In this document: piece by piece, positions 41,885-51,174 of the stretch
Numbering within the stretch: the stretch's first letter is position 1
Layout of the letters: the number at the start of each line of letters is the position of its first letter
Origin: Sabethes cyaneus
Lineage: Eukaryota > Arthropoda > Insecta > Diptera > Culicidae
Length of the DNA: 64,000 bases
Assembly: GCF_943734655.1 (NCBI RefSeq)
Contig: NC_071355.1
Location: forward strand, 207,377,603-207,441,602
Direction: 5' to 3'
The notes under the pieces: generated by a model
The model's input: the letters and a program-made list of their open reading frames with translations, nothing else
Told to the model about the DNA's origin: nothing
Database searches by the model: none
Position numbers and translations under genes: made by a program

Positions 41885-42330
41885 AAAACTTTTAGAAGAA
41901 GTGTCTTTTATACTATATATTGGCGAGGATAGAAAGTGATTTTGCAAATGTAGCAAAAGAATAGCGAATTATCTTACTTTAAAACTTAGTAAAAGCACAT
42001 CAATTTTGTGGTTATCGTGAGTTTTTAGTTCGAGATATGAATAGTTTTTAAACTTCAGTGAGTCCAGAACATTTCAAGAAAAAAATTACATTTTTTTAAT
42101 TTGCAGTACAGCACAGTTCAAATGGAGTCTCGAAAATGGTTTAAAACCTACCAAACATTTTCAAACGGTTATTTTCAGGGCCACCATTACACTCGCTTTC
42201 TCTTTTTAGCGTGCACATTCAAACAATGATTTTCATAAACACATGCATATAATAAACACAGTTTGCATCAGTGTTTAGTTAAAAATTAACTAAATCGCTG
42301 GTAGAGTAATTTCATTAAGGTCTATTGATT
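41885..42330. other. Spacer after OBP-A, no gene seen
   Basis: AT-rich; no repeat or frame I can name. Confidence 0.4.
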
Positions 42331-43200
42331 CGGATCTAACCGTTCAACTTTTATTACAACAATACAATAATCACATAAATTGATGTAAGAAAAAATACAA
42401 AAATAAAGCCAAAATATAACAATGAAAAAGAAAAACACAAAGAGGCGTAAAAAAAACGCAAAAACAATTGACGCAGAAATTAGGTGAAGTAAAACTGGTG
42501 CAAAAATGATACAAAAATAGCAGAAAAGTAATTCAAAAATGCATTGATTATGCAAAATGATGCAAGAAATAATACAAAAATTTTGCAATAATGAAACCAC
42601 AAAAGAAAAAAACAGAAACCGTCACAGAAATGAAAAATAATACAAAAATGATTTGATTTGATAACACGAAAATTATAGAAAAAAAAACGATTCAGAAATG
42701 ATACAAGAAATAACACAAAAATAACTCAATAGTACAACAGAAAAATAATACAGAATTGGAATAAAAATGGTTTCGAAAAGATTTCAAAATAAGAATGACA
42801 CAAGAAATAGTACAAAAGAAATGCAATTATGAACCAAATAAAAATAACACAAAAACGCATAAAAGAGCAAAACAACCCTTAATCAGAAATACAAAAACAA
42901 CATTGAAAAAATACAAAAATATCAAATGACTCAAAAATAGTAGGAAATCGCACAAAATGATACACGAAATAATATAATAATAAACCAATAATGAAATCAA
43001 TAAACGATATAAAACACACAAAAAGGCACGAATATCTGAAAAGAACCGAAATAGTAATGAAAAATGGTAGAAAATGAGAGAGCAACGATTCAAAAATGAT
43101 GCGTACAGATACATAAATGACACAAAATGATACAAAAATAACGCTGTAATAAAACAAAACTTGATATAAGGACATTAAAAGGGCCACAAAAATAACAATC
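42330..43200 (+). repeat. Degenerate ACAAAAATGA-type simple repeat
   Basis: Irregular copies of ACAAAAAT, ATGATACAAAAAT and AAATAATAC fill about 870 bp. Minus-strand Phe-rich frames are artefacts. A similar array resumes at 47010-47400. Confidence 0.8.
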
Positions 43201-43222
43201 TTCTCAGTGGTAGAAGCAGAAA

Positions 43223-43244
43223 TCTATACCTATAAAAAAGGATT

Positions 43245-43278
<34 letters not shown>

Positions 43279-45008
43279 CGTATGTTCCTTATAGAATCGA
43301 AAACTACTGAACCAATCGGCGTGAAAATCTGCATGTAGAGGTTTTTGGGGCCAGGAAAGGTTTTAGTGATGGTTAGAGACCCCTCCCCTCACTAAGAGGG
43401 GGGGCTCCCATACAAATGAAACACAAATTTCTGCATAACTCGAGAACTAATCAAGCAAATAGAACAAAATTTGGCATGTGGGTGTTTTCGGTGACAAGAA
43501 TTTATTCTATGGTAAATTGAGACCCCTCCCCTCTTTATAAGGGGAATTATAACTCCTCTCCATTTTAAGAGGGGGGGGGGGGGGGCTTCCAAACAAATTT
43601 CCTCATAACTCGAGAACTAATCAAGCAAATGGAACCAAATTTGGCATGTGAAGGTTTTCAAGGGCAAGAAAATTTTCTATAGTGAATTAGGACCCCTCAA
43701 CCCTTTAAGAGGGGGGGCTCCTGTACCAAAGAAATTCAAATTTCCTCATAACTCGAGAAGTAATTAAGCAAATGGAACCAAATTTGGCACGTGGGTGTTT
43801 TTGGAGACAAAAATTTTTTCTATGATGAATTAGATCCCCTCCCCACTTTAGGAGGGGGGGCTCCTATACAAATGAAATACAAATTTCCTCATAATTCGAG
43901 AACTAATCAAGCAAATGGAACAAAATTTTGCATCTAAAAGTTTTCGAGGGCAAGAATATTTTCTATGGTGAATTAGGACCCCTCCCAACTTTAAGAGGGG
44001 GTGCTTCTACACAAATGAAATACAAATTTCCTCATAATTCGAGAACTAATCAAGCAAATGGAACCATATTTGGCATGTGGGTGTTTTTGGAGGCAACCAT
44101 TTTTTCTATGATGATTTAGGACCCCTTACCTTTTTAAGAGGGGGGGCTCTCATACAAACGAAATACAAATTTCCTCATAACTCTAGAACTAATCAAGCAA
44201 ATGCAACCAAATTTAGCAAGTGGGTGTTTTTGTAGGCAAGAACATTTTCTATGATGAATTGGGACCCCTCCCCACTTTAAGAGGGGGGCTCCTATACAAA
44301 TGAAAAACAAATTTCCTCATAACTCGAGAACTAATCAAGCAAATGGAACCAAATTTGACATGTAAGTGGTTTTGGAGGCAAGATTTTTTTCTATGGTGAA
44401 TTGAGACCCCTCTCCCCTTTAAAAGGGTGGGCTTCCATACAAATAAAATGCAAATTTTCTCTTATCTCGAGAACTAATCAATCAAATGGAACCAAATTTG
44501 GCATGTGGGAGTTTTAGATGGCAGAAATTTTTTCTATGGTGAATTACGACCCCTTCCCCTTTTTTTTTCCCATACAAATGAAATTCAAATTTCCTTATAA
44601 CTTGAGAACTAATCAAGCAAATGGAACCAAATTTGGCATGTGGGAAATTTTGGAGTCTTGAATTTATTTTACGATAGTTGGAGACCTCTCACCCCTGTGG
44701 TAGGGGGATATGGACTCTCATACAAATAAAACAGAAATTTTTACGAAACTCAAAAACTAATCGAACTTGAGAAATTCGAGACTCTTCCATAAAACATTAG
44801 TCAATACAAGACCACAAAAACTATCTATAGTAACACTAGATCATTCAGGACGAGACGGTCGCGAGTGTTGCCGGTGGCCCGCCGTCGGAAGCGCCGCCCA
44901 CTGGGGGGCTTGAAAAACTCGAGATTGTGACAAAGATCATCCGAGATTCATGATTTATGTACAACAAAGGTTCATTTGTGGCAATACGAAGTTTGTCGGG
45001 TCAGCTAG
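43223..45008 (+). mobile_element. Helitron-like non-autonomous element, with ~142-bp tandem repeats
   Basis: Begins TCTATACCTATAAAAAAGG after an A, has a (TGTC)n tract at about 43248-43278, and ends GGGTCAGCTAG before a T. That fits the TC...CTAG ends and A/T insertion of Helitrons, with no target duplication. Inside are about nine copies of a ~142-bp unit containing CTCATAACTCGAGAACTAAT, AATGGAACCAAATTTGGCAT and CCCCTCC with G runs. A GC-rich module with GCCGTCGGAAGCGCCG lies near the right end. No Rep/helicase gene. An inverted relative is at 51175-53263. Confidence 0.78.
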
Positions 45009-45110
45009 TAGCATATAAAAATAACTACCGTCGGTGGGTGGAGCGTATGTGTGTGAGTACGAATGGCTAGACTAAAATGATCGAAACTAGATGTAAGATT
45101 ATCTAATATA

Positions 45111-46849
45111 GGATTTCACGCAAACTCGACCAGAGGTTGGCATGACCCTCTCAGAATTTAATGAAACTTTGTGTGTGTAAAGAGTTCATGGAAATAAACA
45201 ACTTTGCATACTTAACCGCTTAGTTGGTTTCGAGGTACGATGCTAGTCTAACAAGCCAGTCGTCGTATGTTCGAATCTCGGCTAGGCGGAGCTGCTAGAT
45301 AGAGTCAGTAGGATTGTTGCACTAGCGCCGTAATCGTCCTGTACTCTAATAGCCGGTTGTGAAGTCTGTCGATAAAGAAGGGTCAAGTCTAAGAAAGACG
45401 TTTAAGCCCAATGCTTTTTTTGCATGCTTAGTTTTTCCAAAATTAATCTAGACTAACTTTTGGAAAGGGCTTAATTTTTTTTTTCTTTTTTATTATAAAA
45501 AATATAACTCGAAAACTATAAGACCTACAAAAAAATTACCCATGGGTGACTTTTAAAAAATGTTCTGAATTTTCATAAAAAAATACTGAAAAGAAAAAAA
45601 ATTAAATTCTGCACTGACAAAAAGAATTTTAAGAACTAAAAATCGATTGTCCAAAAAACACCATCTCAGAAATTGATGATTTTTTTTGAAGATAGATAAT
45701 TATATAGGCAACCATTCTTCCTTACATCGCAAAATGGGCATATTTAAGGGAAAAAAGTTTTTCTAACAACTTTTTTAAGTGCTTTCCGGAGAAAAAGGTA
45801 TTCAATTATTTTCGAAAATTTTAGCACCTACTTAAAAATGATCTATAAGTGACTGTTAGAAAATCTTCTGAATTTTTATAAAAAAATACTGAAAAAAATA
45901 AAAATAATTTCTACACTGAGGAAAAAAGCCTTTTAAAAACAAAAATTCGATTTTCCAAAAGAGGCCATCTCAACCTATGACCTACAATTCTTCCAAACAT
46001 CGCAAAAAGGACATATTTAAGGGAAAAAAGTTTTTCTGACAAAATTTTTTTCCGGAAAAAGAGGTATTTCAGTATTTACGAAAATTATAACAGGTAGAAA
46101 AGAATGATCTAACTTACTTTTACAAAATTTTCTGAACTTTCATAACAAAATACTGAAAAAAATAAATATTGTTTTTACACTGAGAAAAAAAAAGCTGTTC
46201 AAAAACTAAAATTCGATTTTCCAAAAAAGCGCATCTCAGAAATTGATAAAAAAAATTGGCAAGGTAGATATTGATATGGCCAACAAGTCATTTATATATT
46301 ACAAAATGAGCACATTTAAGGGATAAAAGTTCTTCTAACAAAAACTCCTTCAAGTCCTTCCCGGGGAAAAAGGTATAAATAGGTATAAATTTTTGTTGGA
46401 AAAACTTTTTTCCCTTATATATTCCCATTTTGCAATATATGTGACACTTATAAGCCATATAAATATCTACCTTGCAAAAAAAATTCATCAATTTCTGAGA
46501 TGGCCTTTTTTGGAAAATCGTTGGCATAAAAAAGTGTTTGTAGTGAAATCGATTTTAAGTTTTTTTAAATAAATTGAAAATTATTTTTTTCAGTATTTTT
46601 TTATGAAAATTCAGAAGATTTTCTAAAAGTTACCCATAGATCATTTTTTGTAGGTCCTGTAATTTTCGAGTTATATTTTTTATAATAAAAGAAAAAAAAG
46701 TTAAGCCATTTCCAGAAGTTAGTCTAGACCAATTTTCGAAAAACTATGTATGCAAAGTTGTTTATTTACATGAACTCTTTACACACAAAAAGTTTCATTG
46801 AAATCTGAGAGGGTGCTGCCAACCTCATAGACGAGTTGGCGTGAAATCC
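45111..46849. mobile_element. Large foldback element with internal repeats
   Basis: The left side GGATTTCACGC...CCTCTCAG, ACTTTGTGTGTGTAAAGAG, AACAACTTTGCATA, and the further stretch through TATAACTCGAAAA, all recur inverted on the right, ending GCGTGAAATCC. Arms exceed 300 bp once the SINE in the left arm is set aside. The middle has three or more repeats of an ATACTGAAAA / CATCTCAGAAATTGAT unit. No gene. A lone right arm lies at about 50605-50715. Confidence 0.8.
45215..45420 (+). mobile_element. tRNA-derived SINE, family 1, with target duplication
   Basis: 206 bp. The head has a box-A-like CTTAGTTGGTTTCGAGG and box B TGTTCGAATCTCGG, followed by a body ending CCCAATGC and an oligo-T terminus. 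It is flanked by TTTGCATACTTA (45203-45214) and TTTGCATGCTTA, a 12-bp duplication with one mismatch, and sits in the left arm of the foldback element. Copies: 61056-61260 (minus) and the damaged 114-275 and 1934-2095. Confidence 0.88.
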
Positions 46850-47035
46850 GTCAATAGTTTAATTGTCAAAACACTTGGGCGCAAACCGAGAGAGCGTGGG
46901 TTAGAATCCCACTCAGTAATTGAACTAGGCAACAATCAATATATTTTTAGTACCACATCGATGTTTCGCAGTATTGTCCAGTCTACCGTTCTTCCTCACT
47001 AAGCACTCCGCCACCTTAATAAAAAAAAACAAATA
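46850..47035 (+). mobile_element. Possible tRNA-Cys/Ala-like SINE or tRNA pseudogene
   Basis: An anticodon-arm-like CTTGGGCGCAAACCGAG and a T-arm GTGGGTTAGAATCCCAC are in the right order and spacing after a weak D-arm. No acceptor stem forms, and the base before the GCA anticodon position is C instead of T. An unrelated body and an A-rich tail follow, which favours a SINE. Confidence 0.5.
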
Positions 47036-47420
47036 AAAAAATGGAAAGAACTACAAAAATTATACCATTGAATGTAACACAAAAATTTTGGAGAGACACA
47101 AAAAAGACAAAAACACTTACACAAGCATGAAAAACGATACAAAACTAACACTTTACTAACTACTTTACTAACACTATAAAACTTTACGGAATTGCGCAAC
47201 AAATCTAAATATTAAATGATAAAACAAAACCCAAATCGGCACAAATATAGCAAAAATAGAAAAAAAATGAAAAATGACGACATCGAATAAAATCAAAAAT
47301 GTCTGAAAAAGATTTGAAAACGAAACGAAAATATACCTGTGTACCAAAAAATACCATATATGACACAAATATTAAGCAAAATGTGAAAAATTTAGGTAGA
47401 ACACACAGGCACAGAAGTTT
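47010..47420 (+). repeat. Degenerate ACAAAAAT simple repeat, second block
   Basis: Same word composition as 42330-43200. The Helitron-like element, foldback element and SINEs lie between the two blocks. Confidence 0.65.
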
Positions 47421-48430
47421 TATACTGAATTAGGGTAAAACTTTTGTTAAAATTAAACTCAGTAGAAGAAACTCATACAAAATTACGAAAATAAAATTGA
47501 GAAATACAGTTTGCAAAACGGGTCTACTCTATTGTGCATAACAAAAATTTAGTACTCCATCATCTACCAAAACACCCCGTAGTGGTTAATCACACGAAAA
47601 CTTGCTGGTGCGTCTGTCGGCAACGCATTGCATGTTTCTATCGCACTGAGCGCGTACATAACAGTTTATCTTCTTGGCGGTGGAAAAAAACAGTCATACG
47701 AAAATAATATCATCGCAAGAGGAGTGTGTGCTGCAAATGTAGAATATCATATCATTTACCCCTCGAAAAAGACACAAACAAAGCGTCGAAATGTCGGGAA
47801 AACGTCAAACCTCAGTCTTGATAAATTTCTCTGAAGACTGCCCTGCCAAATATTAATAGTTTCAATTGAATTCATTCGATAAAAAACACAACTTATTAAA
47901 CAATAATAACAAAACAAATTTATATTAATATCTGCATAGATTAAGAATAGATTATTCGATCCGCAAAGAAAATATTAAACTCCTGTATCCAAACTGAAGG
48001 CATCTGAATGTTGGTAAACCAGATTTTCTTCATCCATATGATAAAAGCCTACTGGAGCTACTGAAAGTATATCCTTCTTCGGATAATTTAATTAAATGCA
48101 ATATCAATGTGCACATATGAGGTTGACGTTGTTCGGAAAATTTATGCATCAAGAGTGTTAAGTAAAGATTAACAGAAATCGAAAAGGCATCTGCAACCGG
48201 GGCAATAACAGCTCGTTGTACCATTATCCGAATCTAAAATCATACAGAACACAGATTATTATTGAAATTATCGCAATATTCGTAATAAATTGAGTCAAGC
48301 GATGTGCTCTCGTGTGCCCTGTATTCTTCCACGCTCTGCAGACCTGGCAGGCGAAATATATCGGTTAAACAAGTTTCTTTGAATAATAAGTTGTACGATA
48401 TTGAAGATAATTTCTATAGCCACAGTTCAG
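47420..48430. other. Spacer upstream of OBP-B
   Basis: No gene supported. Short frames only. Confidence 0.4.
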
Positions 48431-48432
48431 GG

Positions 48433-48471
48433 TATAAAAGAGAATTCCTACAAGAGACCACAAACAGTCAG
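48433..48471 (+). promoter_or_regulatory. Core promoter of OBP-B
   Basis: TATAAAA at 48433-48439, with a TCAGT initiator about 34 bp downstream at 48467-48471. The start codon is at 48519. Confidence 0.72.
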
Positions 48472-48518
48472 TGCTTCGGATGGTGTAAAAGCAAGTCTTT
48501 CTGAAAAGCGAAGTCAAA

Positions 48519-49043
48519 ATGAAACAACTATTAACGTTCGGAATAATATTTCTGTTCTCTTGTGTTTCGGTAAATGCAGCAGGTTTTTCTAATTGTTATT
48601 GGAAAATGTTGTCTATGATACTTTTCAGGCTGAATATACCGCTAAACAACGAGAATATGTCGAAAGAATTTCTTTAGAATGTGCCAACGAGTTTGGCATC
48701 CAGTTTCACATGAAAGAACTAGAACAGGCGATTCACGGTGCAGTTACTCTGGAAGAAAAGACGTTCAAGGTTTGTATTTCCTCAGTTGAAAATCCAACGC
48801 CATTGTAACATTCACGGGTACTTCCAGAAATGGGTACTTTGTTTCCAGCAAAAAACCGGTATAATACAACCAGACGGATCAATCTCGGGGGACAAAATTA
48901 TTGAGCTTCTTGCCGATGGTCACGATATGGAGACATTAAATGCCGCTACTAAAGCTTGCCTCACTGTAAACGGGGACACACTAGAGGACAAGGCGAAAAA
49001 TCTGCACCATTGCTTTTTCAGCGATAATCACTTCAAAATTTAA
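48519..49043 (+). CDS. Odorant-binding protein, Minus-C type (OBP-B)
   Basis: Three exons, 48519-48569, 48629-48769 and 48828-49043, joined in phase 0 as in OBP-A; introns are 59 and 58 bp. The 135-residue product has a signal peptide (MKQLLTFGIIFLFSCVS) and a mature part starting AEYTAKQ. Four cysteines remain (LEC, VLC, KAC, HHC); Lys stands at C2 as in OBP-A, and C5 is also absent. Shared family marks are KTGIIQPDG, LLADGHD and GDTLEDKAKNLHHCFF. A TAA stop is followed by AATAAA at 49071-49076. The role is inferred from the PBP/GOBP family: an extracellular ligand carrier in sensory or other secretory tissue. The ligand cannot be read from sequence. It is closest in layout to OBP-A and OBP-C. 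Confidence 0.92.
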
Positions 49044-49079
49044 ACTTGAAGTTAACTACTTTCAACGGGCAATAAAATA

Positions 49080-49564
49080 TCTCTGCGTCTGATACTACTG
49101 AATTGAAATAAAAGTCAAACTATCCCAAAAATCAAAAACATATCATCATTAAAGCCTGATATAGCTTGCTAGGCAACTTTTCCATTTTGCGGGCTACAAC
49201 TTTCCGAAAACATATGTACGACCGGCGATAAGTAGAAACCGAATTTAATCCATTTGCTTAATTTCATTCACTGTCGATAATGCAAGTTGATACAGTGTTG
49301 AATTGCGGATGTTGGCATGCGTATGTAGTAACCAAAGAAGAAGTTTATATCAGCAGCACCGGTGCAATGTGCGGTTATCTGCTTTGTCCGTTTGCTCTAG
49401 CACTGTATTCACAACGGATTTAAATAAATCTGCAAAAGATTACACCTCTTCGATCGTCCAATGTGACGCACATACTCTGTAATAGAAGTTATGGATCATT
49501 CATAAGTTTATTTAATTTGTTCGAGTTCACATCATGAGTTGCGAAATTATAGGTAATAAATGAT
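49080..49564. other. Spacer between convergent OBP-B and OBP-C
   Basis: No gene seen. AATAAA on the minus strand at 49512-49507 could serve OBP-C, about 53 bp past its stop. Confidence 0.5.
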
Positions 49565-50164
49565 TCAAAGATCGAACTCTTTTTTGTGAAAAAACCTTTC
49601 ATTTTTCGTGACGCTCGCAGTTTTAGATTTTTTGGAATGACACCCTATCTCAAAACTTGCTGTAAGACGTAGTCCTACGTCAAAAAAACACTGGTAATTC
49701 TTCCACAGGCGGTCTTCCACGGTGGGTTCTTCCTGTTCGACACACTTATCCAGCACCTGGTAAAGTTTAGTTGTGTCGTAATTGTCTTCCATAAAAGCTA
49801 TCACCTTTTCTTTTTTGATTTTATCCGTTGCATCGAGCAGGTCGAGTTTTTTCATTAAACAACGTAGCATTTTCTATCGAAAATGGAAATTTAATTTCAA
49901 ATAGAACCATTTTATAACAGACTTACAGCATCTTCCTTCTTGGCATCCCTGGTATTCATGACCCGCTCAATAATATTATCGTCTAATGAATATGACAGTT
50001 CTTTCATACACTGCTTACCAACCTTGAAAATTGCTTTAGTCTTCTGTTTGCTGTATTCTGCCTGCGGAAGGGGTTTAAATTTTTCCATTTTATTTAATTT
50101 AATTAAAGTTTGTTTGACTCACCGTCACAAATGCAATTTACGTAAAAACTATTAACAATTTCAT
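49565..50164 (-). pseudogene. Odorant-binding protein, Minus-C type, disabled (OBP-C)
   Basis: Exons on the minus strand: 50164-50123, 50061-49927 and 49873-49565, with GT/AG introns in phase 0 as in OBP-A and OBP-B. Exon 1 begins MKLLIVFT, then has an in-frame TAA (50140-50138), then IAFVT and a good GTGAGT donor. Exon 2 gives AEYSKQKTKAIFKVGKQCMKEL; exon 3 begins KMLRCLMKKLDLLD and reaches YQCFFD. Four cysteines match the Minus-C pattern (C2 is Lys). After DVGLRL the frame continues about 28 residues past where the sister proteins end. It would make 161 codons if the stop were ignored, against 135-137. Either this is a pseudogene, or a null allele, or a base error. An ATG at 50088 inside intron 1 is in frame with exon 2 and could start a form without a signal peptide. 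Confidence 0.8.
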
Positions 50165-50218
50165 GGTGTAACTGACCCAGCCTCTTGCTTCAATAGTTTA
50201 AGAGCAAATAATGCAGCT

Positions 50219-50258
50219 CAACTGAACCAATTCGAAAGCGAAGGGTAATACCTTTATA
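50219..50258 (-). promoter_or_regulatory. Core promoter of OBP-C
   Basis: On the minus strand, TATAAAG at 50258-50252 is followed about 33 bp later by TTCAGTTG (50226-50219), a consensus-like initiator. The promoter is intact although the reading frame is not. Confidence 0.7.
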
Positions 50259-50279
50259 TTATCTTGGATTTTGTTGCAA

Positions 50280-51174
50280 ATATATCGATCACCTCAGAGA
50301 GCAGGCTTACCACTTGACTTGAAACCTCAAAGATCGTCCACAAATTTAAAATTTGTACACCTGAGCATATAAAAAACGTGCGTTCTTTGCAGAACGCGCT
50401 CAATTGTTGCATTACAAAATATATTAAAAAGCGGTCTGGTCTTTACGTCTACAGGGGCAGAAACCCGATTTAATCCACCTAGTGGTGAAAGGAACCTTTG
50501 TAATACCAGTTTATTTGACATTTGATAGGGACATATCAAATATAATTTTTGACTGGAATGAAGTTTTGCTGATATAGTGGATACCACGCAAGGATTCATT
50601 TTCCAAAAACTAAGTGTGCAAAGTGGCTTATTTACATGAGCTCTTTACACACACAAAGTTTCATTGAATTCTGAGAGGGTGGTGCCAACCCCATAGACGA
50701 GTTGACGTGAAATCCGTCATATAAATGTAAAAATACTCACTTTTTAAATGCGTTTTCTACAGAACATGAGAAGTGTGGAAAAGTGGCATTACATGGATTT
50801 AGTAGATTCGTGTACTTTTAAACCACGCATACTGATTTTGAAAATATTTGCCAATGGAAGTGTGAGATGTCGTGGAAAACTGTAATCTTTTAGAATAAAA
50901 ACTACTATAACTTCTTTCAGGAAATAGATAGCAACTACTTAATAGCTTCAAAAAATGCATCATTTTGCGCCCTAAAAGTCATCCTAACACGGTTTCTAAA
51001 TTGGGTTTCAAATAAAAATGTTAAAGCAAAAAACTGACCAACCCTGACACAATCTAGGAAAATTGTTATATAGCGATACACAGACGAGATACAATTTTTA
51101 TTTCTTCAGCAAAGTTTCTGCAAAATAATGTATCTAGAGCTTTGTTGTAGGAAATATTGCTCTACTAGCTGACC
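50280..51174. other. Spacer with repeat fragments
   Basis: Includes a fragment of the 950-bp repeat's flank (about 50460-50510, GATTTAATCCACCTAGTGG) and a lone arm of the foldback family (about 50605-50715). No gene. Confidence 0.6.

Noticed and set aside
42322..43187. Phe/Ile-rich minus-strand frames resembling membrane proteins
   Set aside because: They translate the ACAAAAAT simple repeat.
43223..45008. CRISPR array, because of regular ~142-bp repeats
   Set aside because: Eukaryotic context, repeat units far too long and without unique spacers.
46850..46930. Functional tRNA gene
   Set aside because: No acceptor stem, and C precedes the anticodon position where T is required.
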